Assembly: GCF_001428005.1 (NCBI RefSeq) | Contig: NZ_LMSB01000034.1 | Span: 1,793 to 65,792 of the forward strand | DNA length: 64,000 bases | Direction of reading: 5' to 3' | Source of the DNA: Arthrobacter sp. Soil736 | GTDB taxonomy: Bacteria; Actinomycetota; Actinomycetes; Actinomycetales; Micrococcaceae | In this document: positions 1 through 8,889 of the stretch, one piece after another | How the letters are laid out: every line of letters begins with the position of its first letter | Position numbering within the stretch: the first letter of the stretch is position 1 | Translations under genes and position numbers: made by a program | Notes under the pieces: generated by a model | What the model was told of the DNA's origin: nothing | The model's input: the letters and a program-made list of their open reading frames with translations, nothing else | Databases searched by the model: none

Positions 1-212
<212 letters not shown>

Positions 213-365
213 TAAAACAGACACAACCAGGCACCACGGGAAAACGCGGAACCAGGCTGCACAAAATTTGAAACCAGCTAAAAACACCAGACCATCCACG
301 GGGTGGACGAGTCCGGCACAATCAACCAATTCATATAAAATAAACCGGTATCAACAAACTTGGCA

Positions 366-388
366 CACTATTGAGTTCTCAAACAACA
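366..388 (-). promoter_or_regulatory. boxA-like antitermination element, copy 1
   Basis: Minus-strand TGTTGTTTGAGAACTCAATA plus GTG matches the boxA/leader element of actinobacterial rRNA operons, which binds the Nus antitermination factors. Closest of three copies to 16S. Confidence 0.7.
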
Positions 389-460
389 GACACATGGGTG
401 GACGAGTCCGGCACAATCAACCAATTCATATAAAATAAACCGGTATCAACAAACTTGGCA

Positions 461-483
461 CACTATTGAGTTCTCAAACAACA
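461..483 (-). promoter_or_regulatory. boxA-like antitermination element, copy 2
   Basis: Identical to the copy at 366-388, 95 bp upstream in the transcript, as part of the tandem leader repeat. Confidence 0.7.
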
Positions 484-543
484 GACACACCCGGCACCAC
501 CACAACCACATTCGGTCGCGGATCGCTCCGGAGCAACTTTCCA

Positions 544-572
544 AACTTACCCGGTTTCAAGACTCAAAGCAA
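544..572 (-). promoter_or_regulatory. rrn promoter, proximal
   Basis: The same -10 hexamer TAAGTT (549-544) is repeated here, with TTGCTT (572-567) at 17-bp spacing as a weaker -35. The sequence downstream of the -10 is the same as downstream of the distal promoter, so the two arose by duplication. Confidence 0.65.
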
Positions 573-777
573 ATCAGCGTTTCCGCGATCCGCCGGCCAT
601 CGAAACCAGCCCCACCCTCACACAGCACACCAAACGGCGAACCATATTTCAGGCTGTTCAGAAGGGGATTGGCCGCCTCCGGTAACCAGCTCCTCGCCGG
701 CCCCCTCTCGGCGACTTAGAAAACAATACACCCACCCCACCCCCACCGCAAACCCACCGGTATCAACAAACTTGGCA

Positions 778-800
778 CACTATTGAGTTCTCAAACAACA
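778..800 (-). promoter_or_regulatory. boxA-like antitermination element, copy 3
   Basis: Identical to the other two copies. It lies just downstream of the distal rrn promoter. Confidence 0.7.
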
Positions 801-861
801 GACACACCCGGCACCACCACAACCACCATTCGGTCGCGGATCGCTCCGGAGCAACTTTTCA

Positions 862-890
862 AACTTACCCGCTCGCTTCCTCCGTGTCAA
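862..890 (-). promoter_or_regulatory. rrn promoter, distal
   Basis: On the minus strand a perfect -35 TTGACA (890-885), a 17-bp spacer and a -10 TAAGTT (867-862) form a near-consensus vegetative promoter reading toward 16S. It is followed by a boxA element at 800-778. Confidence 0.75.
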
Positions 891-1020
891 ATCGGCGTCT
901 GCGGCTCCTGGATGCCTTGGGCATCTTAGCTGCTGTACCGACCAACTCCGGGGAGCGGCGCGGAAATAAACTCTACCACTACTTTGCCCTGCAGCCAACC
1001 CACCGCCGCAAGGGGCCGAA

Positions 1021-1051
1021 AAGGCCCGGAATCACGGGGATTCCGGGCCTT
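1021..1051 (-). terminator. Hairpin terminator after mak-glgB
   Basis: AAGGCCCGGAATC pairs perfectly with GATTCCGGGCCTT around a 5-nt loop (13-bp stem). It lies about 80 bp past the stop of the glgE operon and upstream of the rrn promoters, so it should insulate the two units. Confidence 0.7.
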
Positions 1052-1131
1052 CTCGTCGCCCCGTCTGCGGGGTCCATTTGTGGGGTCCGTCAGCGGCGTC
1101 CGCTAACCTCGACGGACCGACCGCATGGTGC

Positions 1132-4100
1132 TTAAGTCAGCGGTCCGCCTGGCAGTGCCGCGCCACCGTCCTCGGGTGCGGGTGCGGGTGCGGCTGAGGC
1201 TGCGGCCGTGCCGCCTGCGACCCCTGCGATGCCGGCCGGCTGGAAGTAGGCGACGCCCAGCGGCGGCAGCGTGACGGTCAGGGTTGCGGGCTGACCGTCG
1301 ATGCCCTCGTCCTCCGCCGTCAGGGTCCCCCCGTTGAGAACACCCGATCCGCCGTACGCGGGCGCGTCGGTGTTGAGCACTTCGGTCCAGGCACCGGTGG
1401 ACGGCACTCCGAGGGCGTAGTCCTCATGCGGCCCGCCCGAGAAGTTGACCGCGCAGACCAACGGGTTCCCCTCGGTGTCCCAGCGGACGAATGTCAGGAC
1501 GTTGCGGTCCGCGTCGGCTCCGTTGATCCACTGGAATCCGCCGGGCTCGTTGTCCCGCGTGTACAGCGCGGGAGTGGACTTGTACAGTTCGTTCAGGTCC
1601 TTGGTCAGCAGCTGAAGTCCCCGGTGCGCCGGGATGTCCGCCAGCCACCAGTCGAGGCCGTGCTGTTCGGACCATTCGGCTTCCTGGCCGAATTCGGTAC
1701 CCATGAAAATGAGCTGCTTGCCGGGATGCGCCCACTGGTAGCCGAGGAACGCACGGAGGTTGGCCAACTGCTGCCAGCGGTCGCCGGGCATCTTGCGGAG
1801 CATGGACCCCTTGCCGTGGACCACCTCGTCGTGGCTGATCGGCAGGAGGAAGTTCTCGGTGAAGGCATAGACCATCGAGAACGTGACCGTGCCGTGGTGC
1901 CATTTCCGGTTGACCGGATCCTCAGAGGCGTACTTGAGCGAATCGTGCATCCAGCCCATGTTCCACTTGAGTCCGAAGCCGAGGCCGCCGTGGCTGGTCG
2001 GTGCCGTGACTCCGGGGAATGCAGTGGACTCCTCCGCGATCATGACCGCTCCCGGATGGGTCTTGTACACCGTGGCGTTGGTCTCCTGGAGGAACGAAAT
2101 GGCCTCAAGGTTTTCTCGCCCGCCGAACCTGTTCGGCTGCCATTGGCCGTCTTCGCGGGAGTAGTCCAGGTACAGCATGGAAGCGACGGCATCCACGCGC
2201 AGGCCGTCGATGTGGAACTCGTCCAGCCAGTACAGCGCGTTGGCGACCAGGAAGTTGCGGACCTCGGTGCGCCCGAAGTCGAAGATCAGGGTGCCCCAGT
2301 CCGGGTGCTCCCCCAGGTTGGGATCGGCGTGTTCGTAAAGGGGCTGCCCGTCGAACTGGGCCAGGGCCCAGTTGTCCTTGGGGAAGTGCGCCGGCACCCA
2401 GTCCAGGATGACGCCGATGCCGGCCTGGTGGAGAGCATCCACCAGGTGACGGAACTCGTCCGGGTGGCCGAAGCGGGAAGTCGGAGCGAAGTAGGACGTG
2501 ACCTGGTAGCCCCAGGAGCCGCCGAAGGGGTGCTCGGCCACCGGCATGAACTCAACGTGGCTGAAGCCCAGCCACTTCACATACTCCACGAGCTCCTTGG
2601 CCAGCTCGCGGTAGCTCAGGCCGAGCCGCCAGGACCCGAGGTGCACCTCGTAAACGCTCATGGGCGAGTTGTGGGGGTCCAGTTCGGCCCGCGCCTTCAT
2701 CCAGTCATCGTCCTCGAACCGGTAGTGGGACTCGACCACCCTGGATGCGGTCAGCGGCGGCACCTCCGTGCCGAAGGCCAGGGGGTCAGCCTTCTCCACC
2801 CAGTAGCCGCCCTTGGCCTTGATCTCGAACTTGTAGCACGCCCCTGCTAAAACTCCGGGGACGAACAGTTCCCAAACACCGGAGGACCCGAGGGAGCGCA
2901 GTGAATTTTCGCGGCCGTCCCAGGCATTGAAGTCGCCCTTGACCCGCACGGCTTCGGCATTGGGAGCCCACACGGCGAACGACACGCCGTCGACGTCACC
3001 CAGTGAGGACTTGTAGTGCTGCACATGCGCGCCCAGCACCTCCCAGAGCTTCTCGTGGCGGCCCTCACCGATCAGGTGCAGGTCCACTTCGCCAACGGTG
3101 GGGAGGTAGCGGTACGGATCGTCCACGGTCACCGGTTCGGCACCCTCGTACGTCACCTCAAGCCGGTAGTCCGGCACGTGGCCGGCCTGCAGGGGCTCGA
3201 CGACGGCAACCCACACGCCGTCGGACTCATGGGTCATGGGCACTGCGCCGGCAGCGGTAACTACGTTTACCGCTTCGGCCAGGTGCTTGACGGTGCGGAT
3301 GGTTACGTGGCCGTAGTCATCGAGGTGGGCACCAAGCACCGAGTGCGGCGCGTGGTGTTCGCCAGCCGCCACCTGCGAGAGCGTATGCGCATCCACGTGT
3401 AACGGCGCGTGGTGGCTGTCGGTATGTGCAGAGCCTGTCATCTTCTTACCTTCCGCTGCGGCGCCGGCCGGTTCGCCGGTGCCTTTACTGCTGAGAAGCC
3501 GCTTGGACGCATTGACCGGAATGGCCAGCCAGCCGGGCCTGTTGCGCAATTCATAAACGACTTCGTACAACGCCTTGTCCAGCCACAATGCCACAAACAG
3601 CGGCGACTTCCGGTCGATCGTGCCGGGCGTGACTTCGGAATAGCCCGCGAGGAAGGCCTCGGCGCAGTCGTCGACCCAGGATTCGGGCACGCGGGCGTCG
3701 GTTCGCTCCCGCTCCGCGGCACCGGCGGCGTAGTCGAAGGAGCGCAGCATGCCCACCACGTCCCGCAGCGGCACATCGGGAAAATTACGTTCAGAGATGG
3801 GCCGCAGGGGCTCCCCCTCGAAATCGAGGATGGCCCACCGGTCAGGTCCGCCGCCGCTGCCGGGAACCTGAAGGATCTGGCCCAGATGGAGGTCTCCATG
3901 AATGCGCTGCAGCGCACCGGCCGGGACACCCTCGAGGTTGTTGAGCAGGCTTTCCAGCGCCTCTTCGTGAGGCCCGACGGCGGCACGGGCCTCCGTCCAT
4001 GCCTGGCGGACGCGCTGCGCTACTCCGGGGGCGATGACGCCGCCCGGGACGGCTTCGGCGGAAACGCCGAGCGTTTCCGCGAGCCTGCGGTGGACCGTGG

Positions 4101-4881
4101 CTGTTGCGTGGCCCAGGGCGTGCGCCTCTGCGGTGAAGTCAACTCCGGCGCCGGCGGCTTCGACGGCGAGCCGCCAGGCGTCCCGGCCGCCGGCCAGGAA
4201 CTCATGGGCCACCGCCAGTTCACCTTGGGCACGGCCGGCCGGGGCGTCCCATTCGCCGGTGACCCAGCCCAAGGTGGCCGGCACCTCGGTAGTGCGCGCG
4301 GCGGAAAGGGCAGCCCCGACTTCCACTTCAGGATTGCGTCCGGCGGAAAGCACCCGGAAGAACTTCACGATGGCCGCGGAGACGCCGTCGTCCACTATCA
4401 CCGAACTGTTGGACTGTTCACCGGAGAGGACCTTGACCGTCCCGGAAGCGCGCGGCAGGGGCTGCCCGGCGCCCGACAGATGACCACTGGCCGTGCCGGC
4501 GGAAGCAAGTCCTTCCGTACGGATGAGTTCCAGCCATTCCGCAATGAACACACGGTCGTGGACGGCATCGTAGATCCATCGGTGGCCCAACTCGGCGTCG
4601 TCGCTTTCGCCGATCAGCGCACCCTCGGCGCCGGGCAGCGGTTCGCTGCGGTAGCTCAGCGGCACCTGCACAACATCGGTGCGGCGGCCGCCGTCGGCCG
4701 TGCCGGAAACCACGGCGGCGAGGAACACCTCGAGGCCCACCTTGCCCGAGGCGTCGTTGAGGATGAGTCCGCCCACGGGAGCCAGCGAAAATTCGGCAGA
4801 TTTCACCGGGAACCAGCGCTGGCGCGGCAGCCAGCCGCGGAGCAGTTCTTCGAGCGTGGGTGTCAGCGTGGATTCGCTCAT
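1132..4881 (-). CDS. glgB: Maltokinase-glycogen branching enzyme fusion
   Basis: The protein of 1249 aa joins two GlgE-pathway enzymes. Residues 1 to about 460 are a maltokinase (Mak/Pep2): the aminoglycoside-kinase-like motif HGDLHLGQ near 326 and DFEGEP near 351 are both present, for ATP-dependent formation of maltose-1-phosphate. From about 490 to the end is a complete GH13 1,4-alpha-glucan branching enzyme with a CBM48-type N-part, the nucleophile in [10 protein letters not shown] (near 895), the acid in MIAEES (near 949) and [11 protein letters not shown] (near 1017). I chose ATG 4881, one base after the treS stop and preceded by GAGGG, over an upstream TTG at 4893. It is the last gene of glgE-treS-glgB. 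Both halves keep their catalytic motifs, so a bifunctional enzyme is inferred. Confidence 0.93.
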   Translation of the reverse strand: MSESTLTPTLEELLRGWLPRQRWFPVKSAEFSLAPVGGLILNDASGKVGLEVFLAAVVSGTADGGRRTDVVQVPLSYRSEPLPGAEGALIGESDDAELGHRWIYDAVHDRVFIAEWLELIRTEGLASAGTASGHLSGAGQPLPRASGTVKVLSGEQSNSSVIVDDGVSAAIVKFFRVLSAGRNPEVEVGAALSAARTTEVPATLGWVTGEWDAPAGRAQGELAVAHEFLAGGRDAWRLAVEAAGAGVDFTAEAHALGHATATVHRRLAETLGVSAEAVPGGVIAPGVAQRVRQAWTEARAAVGPHEEALESLLNNLEGVPAGALQRIHGDLHLGQILQVPGSGGGPDRWAILDFEGEPLRPISERNFPDVPLRDVVGMLRSFDYAAGAAERERTDARVPESWVDDCAEAFLAGYSEVTPGTIDRKSPLFVALWLDKALYEVVYELRNRPGWLAIPVNASKRLLSSKGTGEPAGAAAEGKKMTGSAHTDSHHAPLHVDAHTLSQVAAGEHHAPHSVLGAHLDDYGHVTIRTVKHLAEAVNVVTAAGAVPMTHESDGVWVAVVEPLQAGHVPDYRLEVTYEGAEPVTVDDPYRYLPTVGEVDLHLIGEGRHEKLWEVLGAHVQHYKSSLGDVDGVSFAVWAPNAEAVRVKGDFNAWDGRENSLRSLGSSGVWELFVPGVLAGACYKFEIKAKGGYWVEKADPLAFGTEVPPLTASRVVESHYRFEDDDWMKARAELDPHNSPMSVYEVHLGSWRLGLSYRELAKELVEYVKWLGFSHVEFMPVAEHPFGGSWGYQVTSYFAPTSRFGHPDEFRHLVDALHQAGIGVILDWVPAHFPKDNWALAQFDGQPLYEHADPNLGEHPDWGTLIFDFGRTEVRNFLVANALYWLDEFHIDGLRVDAVASMLYLDYSREDGQWQPNRFGGRENLEAISFLQETNATVYKTHPGAVMIAEESTAFPGVTAPTSHGGLGFGLKWNMGWMHDSLKYASEDPVNRKWHHGTVTFSMVYAFTENFLLPISHDEVVHGKGSMLRKMPGDRWQQLANLRAFLGYQWAHPGKQLIFMGTEFGQEAEWSEQHGLDWWLADIPAHRGLQLLTKDLNELYKSTPALYTRDNEPGGFQWINGADADRNVLTFVRWDTEGNPLVCAVNFSGGPHEDYALGVPSTGAWTEVLNTDAPAYGGSGVLNGGTLTAEDEGIDGQPATLTVTLPPLGVAYFQPAGIAGVAGGTAAASAAPAPAPEDGGAALPGGPLT

Positions 4882-4882
4882 G

Positions 4883-6679
4883 TCAGCCCTCAATGGACAG
4901 GATCGGCATCGCCTGGGTAAACGGGGACGCCGGGTTGGAGGACGCCGTGCGGACCCGCAGCCAGAAGAAATCGTGGCTGCCCAGCGTCAGGGTCAGGTTC
5001 CCGTCCTCACCGATGCCCGGAAACGGCTGCCCGCCAAAAACGTCCCGGAGCCCGCGGCCGGCAAACTGCGGGACCTTCAGCGTTGTGGCCACCGGATGCT
5101 GCGAGAGGTTGAAGGCGCACAGGATGGACTCGGCCGGCTCACCTGCCGCGTTGCCCTCCGGCAGTTCGCGCAGGTAGGCCACGACGACGTCGTGGTCGGC
5201 TTCAACGTGCTTAAACCCGCCGAGGCCGAACGCCGCGTGGTTGCGCCGGACGCTCAGGATCTGGCGGGTCCAGCGCAGCAGGGATCCGGAGTGCGCGGCC
5301 TCAGCCTCGACATTCGCCATGCTGTAGTTGTAGACCAGCGACTGGATCACCGGGAGGTACAGCTTGCCCGGGTCGGCGTTGGAGAATCCCGCGTTGCGGT
5401 CCGGGTTCCACTGCATGGGCGTGCGGACGGCGTCGCGGTCTTCGAGCCAGATGTTGTCGCCCATGCCGATTTCGTCCCCGTAGTACAGAAAGGGGCTGCC
5501 CGGCAGGGACAGCAGCAGGGCGTTGATGAGCTCAATCTCTGCCCTGGAGTTATCCAGCAGCGGCGCCAGCCTGCGCCTGATGCCGATGTTGGCCCGCATG
5601 CGGGGGTCCGGGGCGTACCAGCCGAGCATGGCCGCCCGTTCATCCGCGGTGACCATTTCGAGCGTCAGTTCGTCGTGGTTCCGGAGGAACGTTCCCCATT
5701 GGGCGCCCTCCGGGATCTCCGGCGTGTCGTGCATGGTCTCGATGATCGGAGCCGCCTTCTGATCACGCAGCGCGTAGTACAGCCGCGGCATGATGGGAAA
5801 GTGGAACGCCATATGGCATTCAGGCTCTTCCTCGGTCCCGAAGTATTCCACCACCTCGTTGGGCGGCTGGTTGGCCTCGGCGATGATCACCCTGCCCGGG
5901 TAGCTGTCATCCACCATTTTCCGCAGCTTGCGCAGGAAGTCATGGGTGGCGGGCAGGTTTTCGCAGTTGGTGCCCTCTTCCTCGAACAGGTACGGAATGG
6001 CATCGGCCCGGAAGCCGTCAATCCCCTGGTCCAGCCAGAACCGCACGACGTCGAACAGCGCGTCGATGACCTTCGGATTCTCGAAATTCAGGTCCGGCTG
6101 GTGGCTGAAAAAACGGTGCCAGAAAAACTGGCGCCGGATGGGGTCGAAGGTCCAGTTGGACTCCTCCGTGTCCACGAAGATGATACGGGCGTCCTGGTAC
6201 TTCTCATCGGTGTCGCTCCACACGTAGAAGTCACCGAACGGCCCGTCCGGGTCCTTCCGGGACTCTTGGAACCACGGGTGCTGGTCCGAGGTGTGGTTCA
6301 GCGGCAGGTCAATGATGACCCGGACTCCGCGGGCATGTGCCTCGGCAACAAGCCGTTTGAAGTCGCTGATGGTGCCGAACTCGTCAAGTACGGAGTTGTA
6401 GTCCGAAATGTCATAGCCGCCATCCCGCAGCGGTGACTGGAAGAACGGCGGAAGCCAGAGGCAGTCCACGCCCAGCCACTGCAGGTAGTCGAGTTTTTCG
6501 ATCAGGCCATGGAAGTCGCCTGAGCCGTCGCCGTTGGCGTCCGCAAAACCCCGGACAAGCACCTCATAGAACACCGCCTTCCTGTACCACAGGGGATCGT
6601 GCTGCAATCCGGGGGCGTTGAGCTCGAACGAGCTCTTGGGTGTGAAGTGGTGACTCGGGTTCTGCGGGCTGAAACTCAC
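4883..6679 (-). CDS. treS: Trehalose synthase (maltose alpha-D-glucosyltransferase)
   Basis: TreS interconverts trehalose and maltose in the cytoplasm and supplies maltose for phosphorylation by the downstream maltokinase. The 598-aa length is typical. GH13 catalytic residues are visible: nucleophile Asp in [10 protein letters not shown] (near 223), acid Glu in IIAEANQ (near 266) and Asp in [10 protein letters not shown] (near 335). The N-terminal [18 protein letters not shown] block is characteristic of TreS. The GTG start lies 6 nt after the glgE stop, with GGAGG upstream. In many actinobacteria Mak is fused to TreS; here TreS stands alone and Mak is fused to GlgB. Confidence 0.95.
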   Translation of the reverse strand: MSFSPQNPSHHFTPKSSFELNAPGLQHDPLWYRKAVFYEVLVRGFADANGDGSGDFHGLIEKLDYLQWLGVDCLWLPPFFQSPLRDGGYDISDYNSVLDEFGTISDFKRLVAEAHARGVRVIIDLPLNHTSDQHPWFQESRKDPDGPFGDFYVWSDTDEKYQDARIIFVDTEESNWTFDPIRRQFFWHRFFSHQPDLNFENPKVIDALFDVVRFWLDQGIDGFRADAIPYLFEEEGTNCENLPATHDFLRKLRKMVDDSYPGRVIIAEANQPPNEVVEYFGTEEEPECHMAFHFPIMPRLYYALRDQKAAPIIETMHDTPEIPEGAQWGTFLRNHDELTLEMVTADERAAMLGWYAPDPRMRANIGIRRRLAPLLDNSRAEIELINALLLSLPGSPFLYYGDEIGMGDNIWLEDRDAVRTPMQWNPDRNAGFSNADPGKLYLPVIQSLVYNYSMANVEAEAAHSGSLLRWTRQILSVRRNHAAFGLGGFKHVEADHDVVVAYLRELPEGNAAGEPAESILCAFNLSQHPVATTLKVPQFAGRGLRDVFGGQPFPGIGEDGNLTLTLGSHDFFWLRVRTASSNPASPFTQAMPILSIEG

Positions 6680-6685
6680 TTGAGG

Positions 6686-8758
6686 CTACCTCCGGATGTT
6701 CAGAATGTGTGCAGGTTCAACATGGGCATCGAGTCTTACGTAGTTGTATTCGCCCCATTCCCACGCCTCGCCCGAGATCAGGTCATCGACACGGAATCCG
6801 CCGTTCGCGGTGAGGTCATCGGGGTCGAGTTGCAGTGCGGCGAGATCAAGCGAAACTGTGCTTTCCCGCGTGCTGTGCGGGTCCACATTGACCACCACGA
6901 TGATGGTGTCCTTGGTGCCGTCCGGAAGGGTCTTGTGCTTGGAATACACGATGGTGGCGTCGTCGGTGCTGTGGTGCAGCGTCAGGTTCTGCAGGTCCCC
7001 CAGCGCCGGGTGGGCCTTCCGGATTTCGTTAAGCCGGGTCAGGTACGGTGCGAGGGTCCTGCCGGACGCGTCGGCCGCGTCCCAGTCGCGGGCCTTGTAC
7101 TCGAACTTCTCGTTGTCGATGTACTCCTCCGCCCCTGGCCTGGCCACATGCTCGTACAGCTCGTAGCCGGCGTACACGCCCCACAGCGGGGTGGCGGTGG
7201 CAGCGAGGGCCGCCCGGATCTTGAACGCGGCGGGCCCGCCGTACTGCAGGTACTCGGTGAGGATGTCCGGCGTGTTGACGAAGAAGTTCGGCCGGAAGTA
7301 GGCCGGCGACACGTGGCTGACCTCCTGGAAGTACGCTTCGAGTTCCTTCTTGGTATTGCGCCACGTGAAGTACGTGTAGGACTGCTGGAAGCCGGCCCTG
7401 CCCAGCGCATGCATCATGGCGGGCCGGGTGAAGGCCTCGGCGAGGAACACGACATCCGGGTTCTTCTTGTTGACCTTGGCGATCAGCCATTCCCAGAACC
7501 ACACGGGCTTGGTGTGCGGGTTGTCCACGCGGAAGATCTTCACGCCATGGCTGACCCAGAGCTGGACGATGCGCAGGATTTCCTTGGACAGGCCCTCGGG
7601 ATCGTTGTCGAAGTTGAGGGGGTAGATGTCCTGGTACTTCTTCGGCGGGTTTTCCGCGTAAGCGATGCTGCCGTCAACGCGCGTGGTGAACCATTCCGGG
7701 TTGGTCTGCACCCAGGGGTGGTCCGGCGCCGCCTGCAGCGCAAGGTCGAGTGCCACCTCCAGACCGAGTTCGTTGGCCCGCGCCACGAAGGCGTCGAAGT
7801 CCTCAAAGGTTCCGAGGTCCGGGTGGATGGCGTCGTGGCCGCCTTCCTTCGAACCGATGGCCCAGGGCGAACCGGGATCGTGGGGACCGGCAATCAGGGT
7901 GTTGTTCGGGCCCTTGCGGTGCTGCACGCCGATCGGGTGGATGGGCGGCATGTAGATGACGTCGAAGCCCATGCCGGCGACGGCGTCCAGCCTCTTGGCC
8001 GCAGTCCGGAAGTTGCCCGACGTCCATTCGCCCGTCGAATGGTCCCGGACGGCGCCTTCCGACCGGGGAAAGAACTCATACCAGGCCCCGCGGCCGGCGA
8101 GGTCCCGCTCAACCAGCAGCGGAAAGGCTTCGGACACAGCGACCAGCTCGCGGATCGGCTCCCGGTCGACGACGGCGGCCACGTCCGCGCCGAAGCCCGC
8201 CCCCAGCCGTTCTTCGGCGGACAGCGACGTGTCGGACACCACCGAGGCGGCGGTCCGGAGGGTTCGCCTGTCGTCGGAGTTCCGGGAAGGATCTTCGGCA
8301 GCCTGGGACAGCAGTGCGGCCCCTTCGTCGAGCATCAGCTCGACGTCGATGCCCGCTTCGACCTTGACCTCGGCGTTGTGGTGCCAAGTGCCGTAGCGGT
8401 CGTGCCAGGCTTCGATGACGAACGACCAGTTGCCGGTTTCCGCCGGCGTCAGCAGGCCTTCCCAGAGGTCCGTGCCCTTGCCCCGGTCCCCGGGCGGGGG
8501 CTGCAGCCGCACCCGCTGGCGTTCCTTGCCTTTCGGATCCAGGAGGACCGCGCTCACGCCAAGCTGGTCATGGCCTTCGCGGAAGGACCGGGCACTGACC
8601 ACGATTCCCTCGCCGGGGAGGGCCTTCGCCGGGAACTTCCCCCCTTCAACAACAGGCTGGACGTCCGTGATCGGAAAACGGCCAAACCGGAGGCCGTCCA
8701 TGATCGAAACTTTCGGCGTTTGCTTTGCTGGGGCACTGGTTCGCGTGTTAGTCGTCAC
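6686..8758 (-). CDS. glgE: Alpha-1,4-glucan:maltose-1-phosphate maltosyltransferase
   Basis: GlgE transfers maltose from maltose-1-phosphate to the non-reducing end of alpha-1,4-glucans. The 690-aa protein has the family N-terminal domain (GRFPITDVQPVVEGG), then a GH13 barrel with nucleophile Asp in KIFRVDNPHTKP (near 408) and acid Glu in VVFLAEAFTRP (near 439). It is the first gene of the minus-strand operon with treS and mak-glgB. The GTG start has no ribosome binding site; instead TAACGT ends 7 nt upstream (8766-8771), so the mRNA is probably leaderless. The gene is divergent from glgP. Confidence 0.95.
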   Translation of the reverse strand: MTTNTRTSAPAKQTPKVSIMDGLRFGRFPITDVQPVVEGGKFPAKALPGEGIVVSARSFREGHDQLGVSAVLLDPKGKERQRVRLQPPPGDRGKGTDLWEGLLTPAETGNWSFVIEAWHDRYGTWHHNAEVKVEAGIDVELMLDEGAALLSQAAEDPSRNSDDRRTLRTAASVVSDTSLSAEERLGAGFGADVAAVVDREPIRELVAVSEAFPLLVERDLAGRGAWYEFFPRSEGAVRDHSTGEWTSGNFRTAAKRLDAVAGMGFDVIYMPPIHPIGVQHRKGPNNTLIAGPHDPGSPWAIGSKEGGHDAIHPDLGTFEDFDAFVARANELGLEVALDLALQAAPDHPWVQTNPEWFTTRVDGSIAYAENPPKKYQDIYPLNFDNDPEGLSKEILRIVQLWVSHGVKIFRVDNPHTKPVWFWEWLIAKVNKKNPDVVFLAEAFTRPAMMHALGRAGFQQSYTYFTWRNTKKELEAYFQEVSHVSPAYFRPNFFVNTPDILTEYLQYGGPAAFKIRAALAATATPLWGVYAGYELYEHVARPGAEEYIDNEKFEYKARDWDAADASGRTLAPYLTRLNEIRKAHPALGDLQNLTLHHSTDDATIVYSKHKTLPDGTKDTIIVVVNVDPHSTRESTVSLDLAALQLDPDDLTANGGFRVDDLISGEAWEWGEYNYVRLDAHVEPAHILNIRR

Positions 8759-8889
8759 AGGCTCGACGTTAGCGAGAAACGGGGCGAATTGCTAAGCCTG
8801 CGATCCTAATTTGCGAACAGATTCGTCATTTACCGGAAAGTAATCGAAAGCGGTTCCTGCCGTTCATCTTGTCGGTTAGTGTGGCGCAG

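Larger units (their letters stand above)
301..489 (-). repeat. 95-bp tandem repeat in the rrn leader
   Basis: Copy 301-395 is followed directly by copy 396-489, identical except for the last base or so. Each unit contains one boxA-like motif (minus strand TGTTGTTTGAGAACTCAATA). Confidence 0.9.
213..1000 (-). promoter_or_regulatory. rRNA operon promoter and leader region
   Basis: This stretch of nearly 800 bases upstream of 16S has no credible gene; open frames in it are low-complexity Thr/Pro/His strings. It holds two sigma70-type promoters on the minus strand (near 885 and 570) and three copies of a boxA-like leader element. A 95-bp tandem repeat (301-395 and 396-489) and a promoter-plus-leader duplication (439-552 and 756-871, nearly identical) account for most of its structure. 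The layout implies two tandem promoters, each followed by boxA, feeding one 16S gene. Confidence 0.85.

Noticed and set aside
466-786. 106-aa frame in the rRNA leader
   Set aside because: Thr/Pro/His-rich low-complexity product, entirely within the duplicated rrn promoter region.
1426-2850. 474-aa plus-strand frame opposite glgB
   Set aside because: Shadow of the GC-rich branching-enzyme gene on the other strand; Val/Glu/Arg-rich, no motifs or ribosome binding site.
4679-6436. 585-aa plus-strand frame opposite treS
   Set aside because: Antisense shadow created by third-position GC; the minus-strand gene has all TreS catalytic motifs.
6599-8809. 736-aa plus-strand frame opposite glgE
   Set aside because: Long only because GC-rich genes lack stops on the opposite strand; no recognisable domain.
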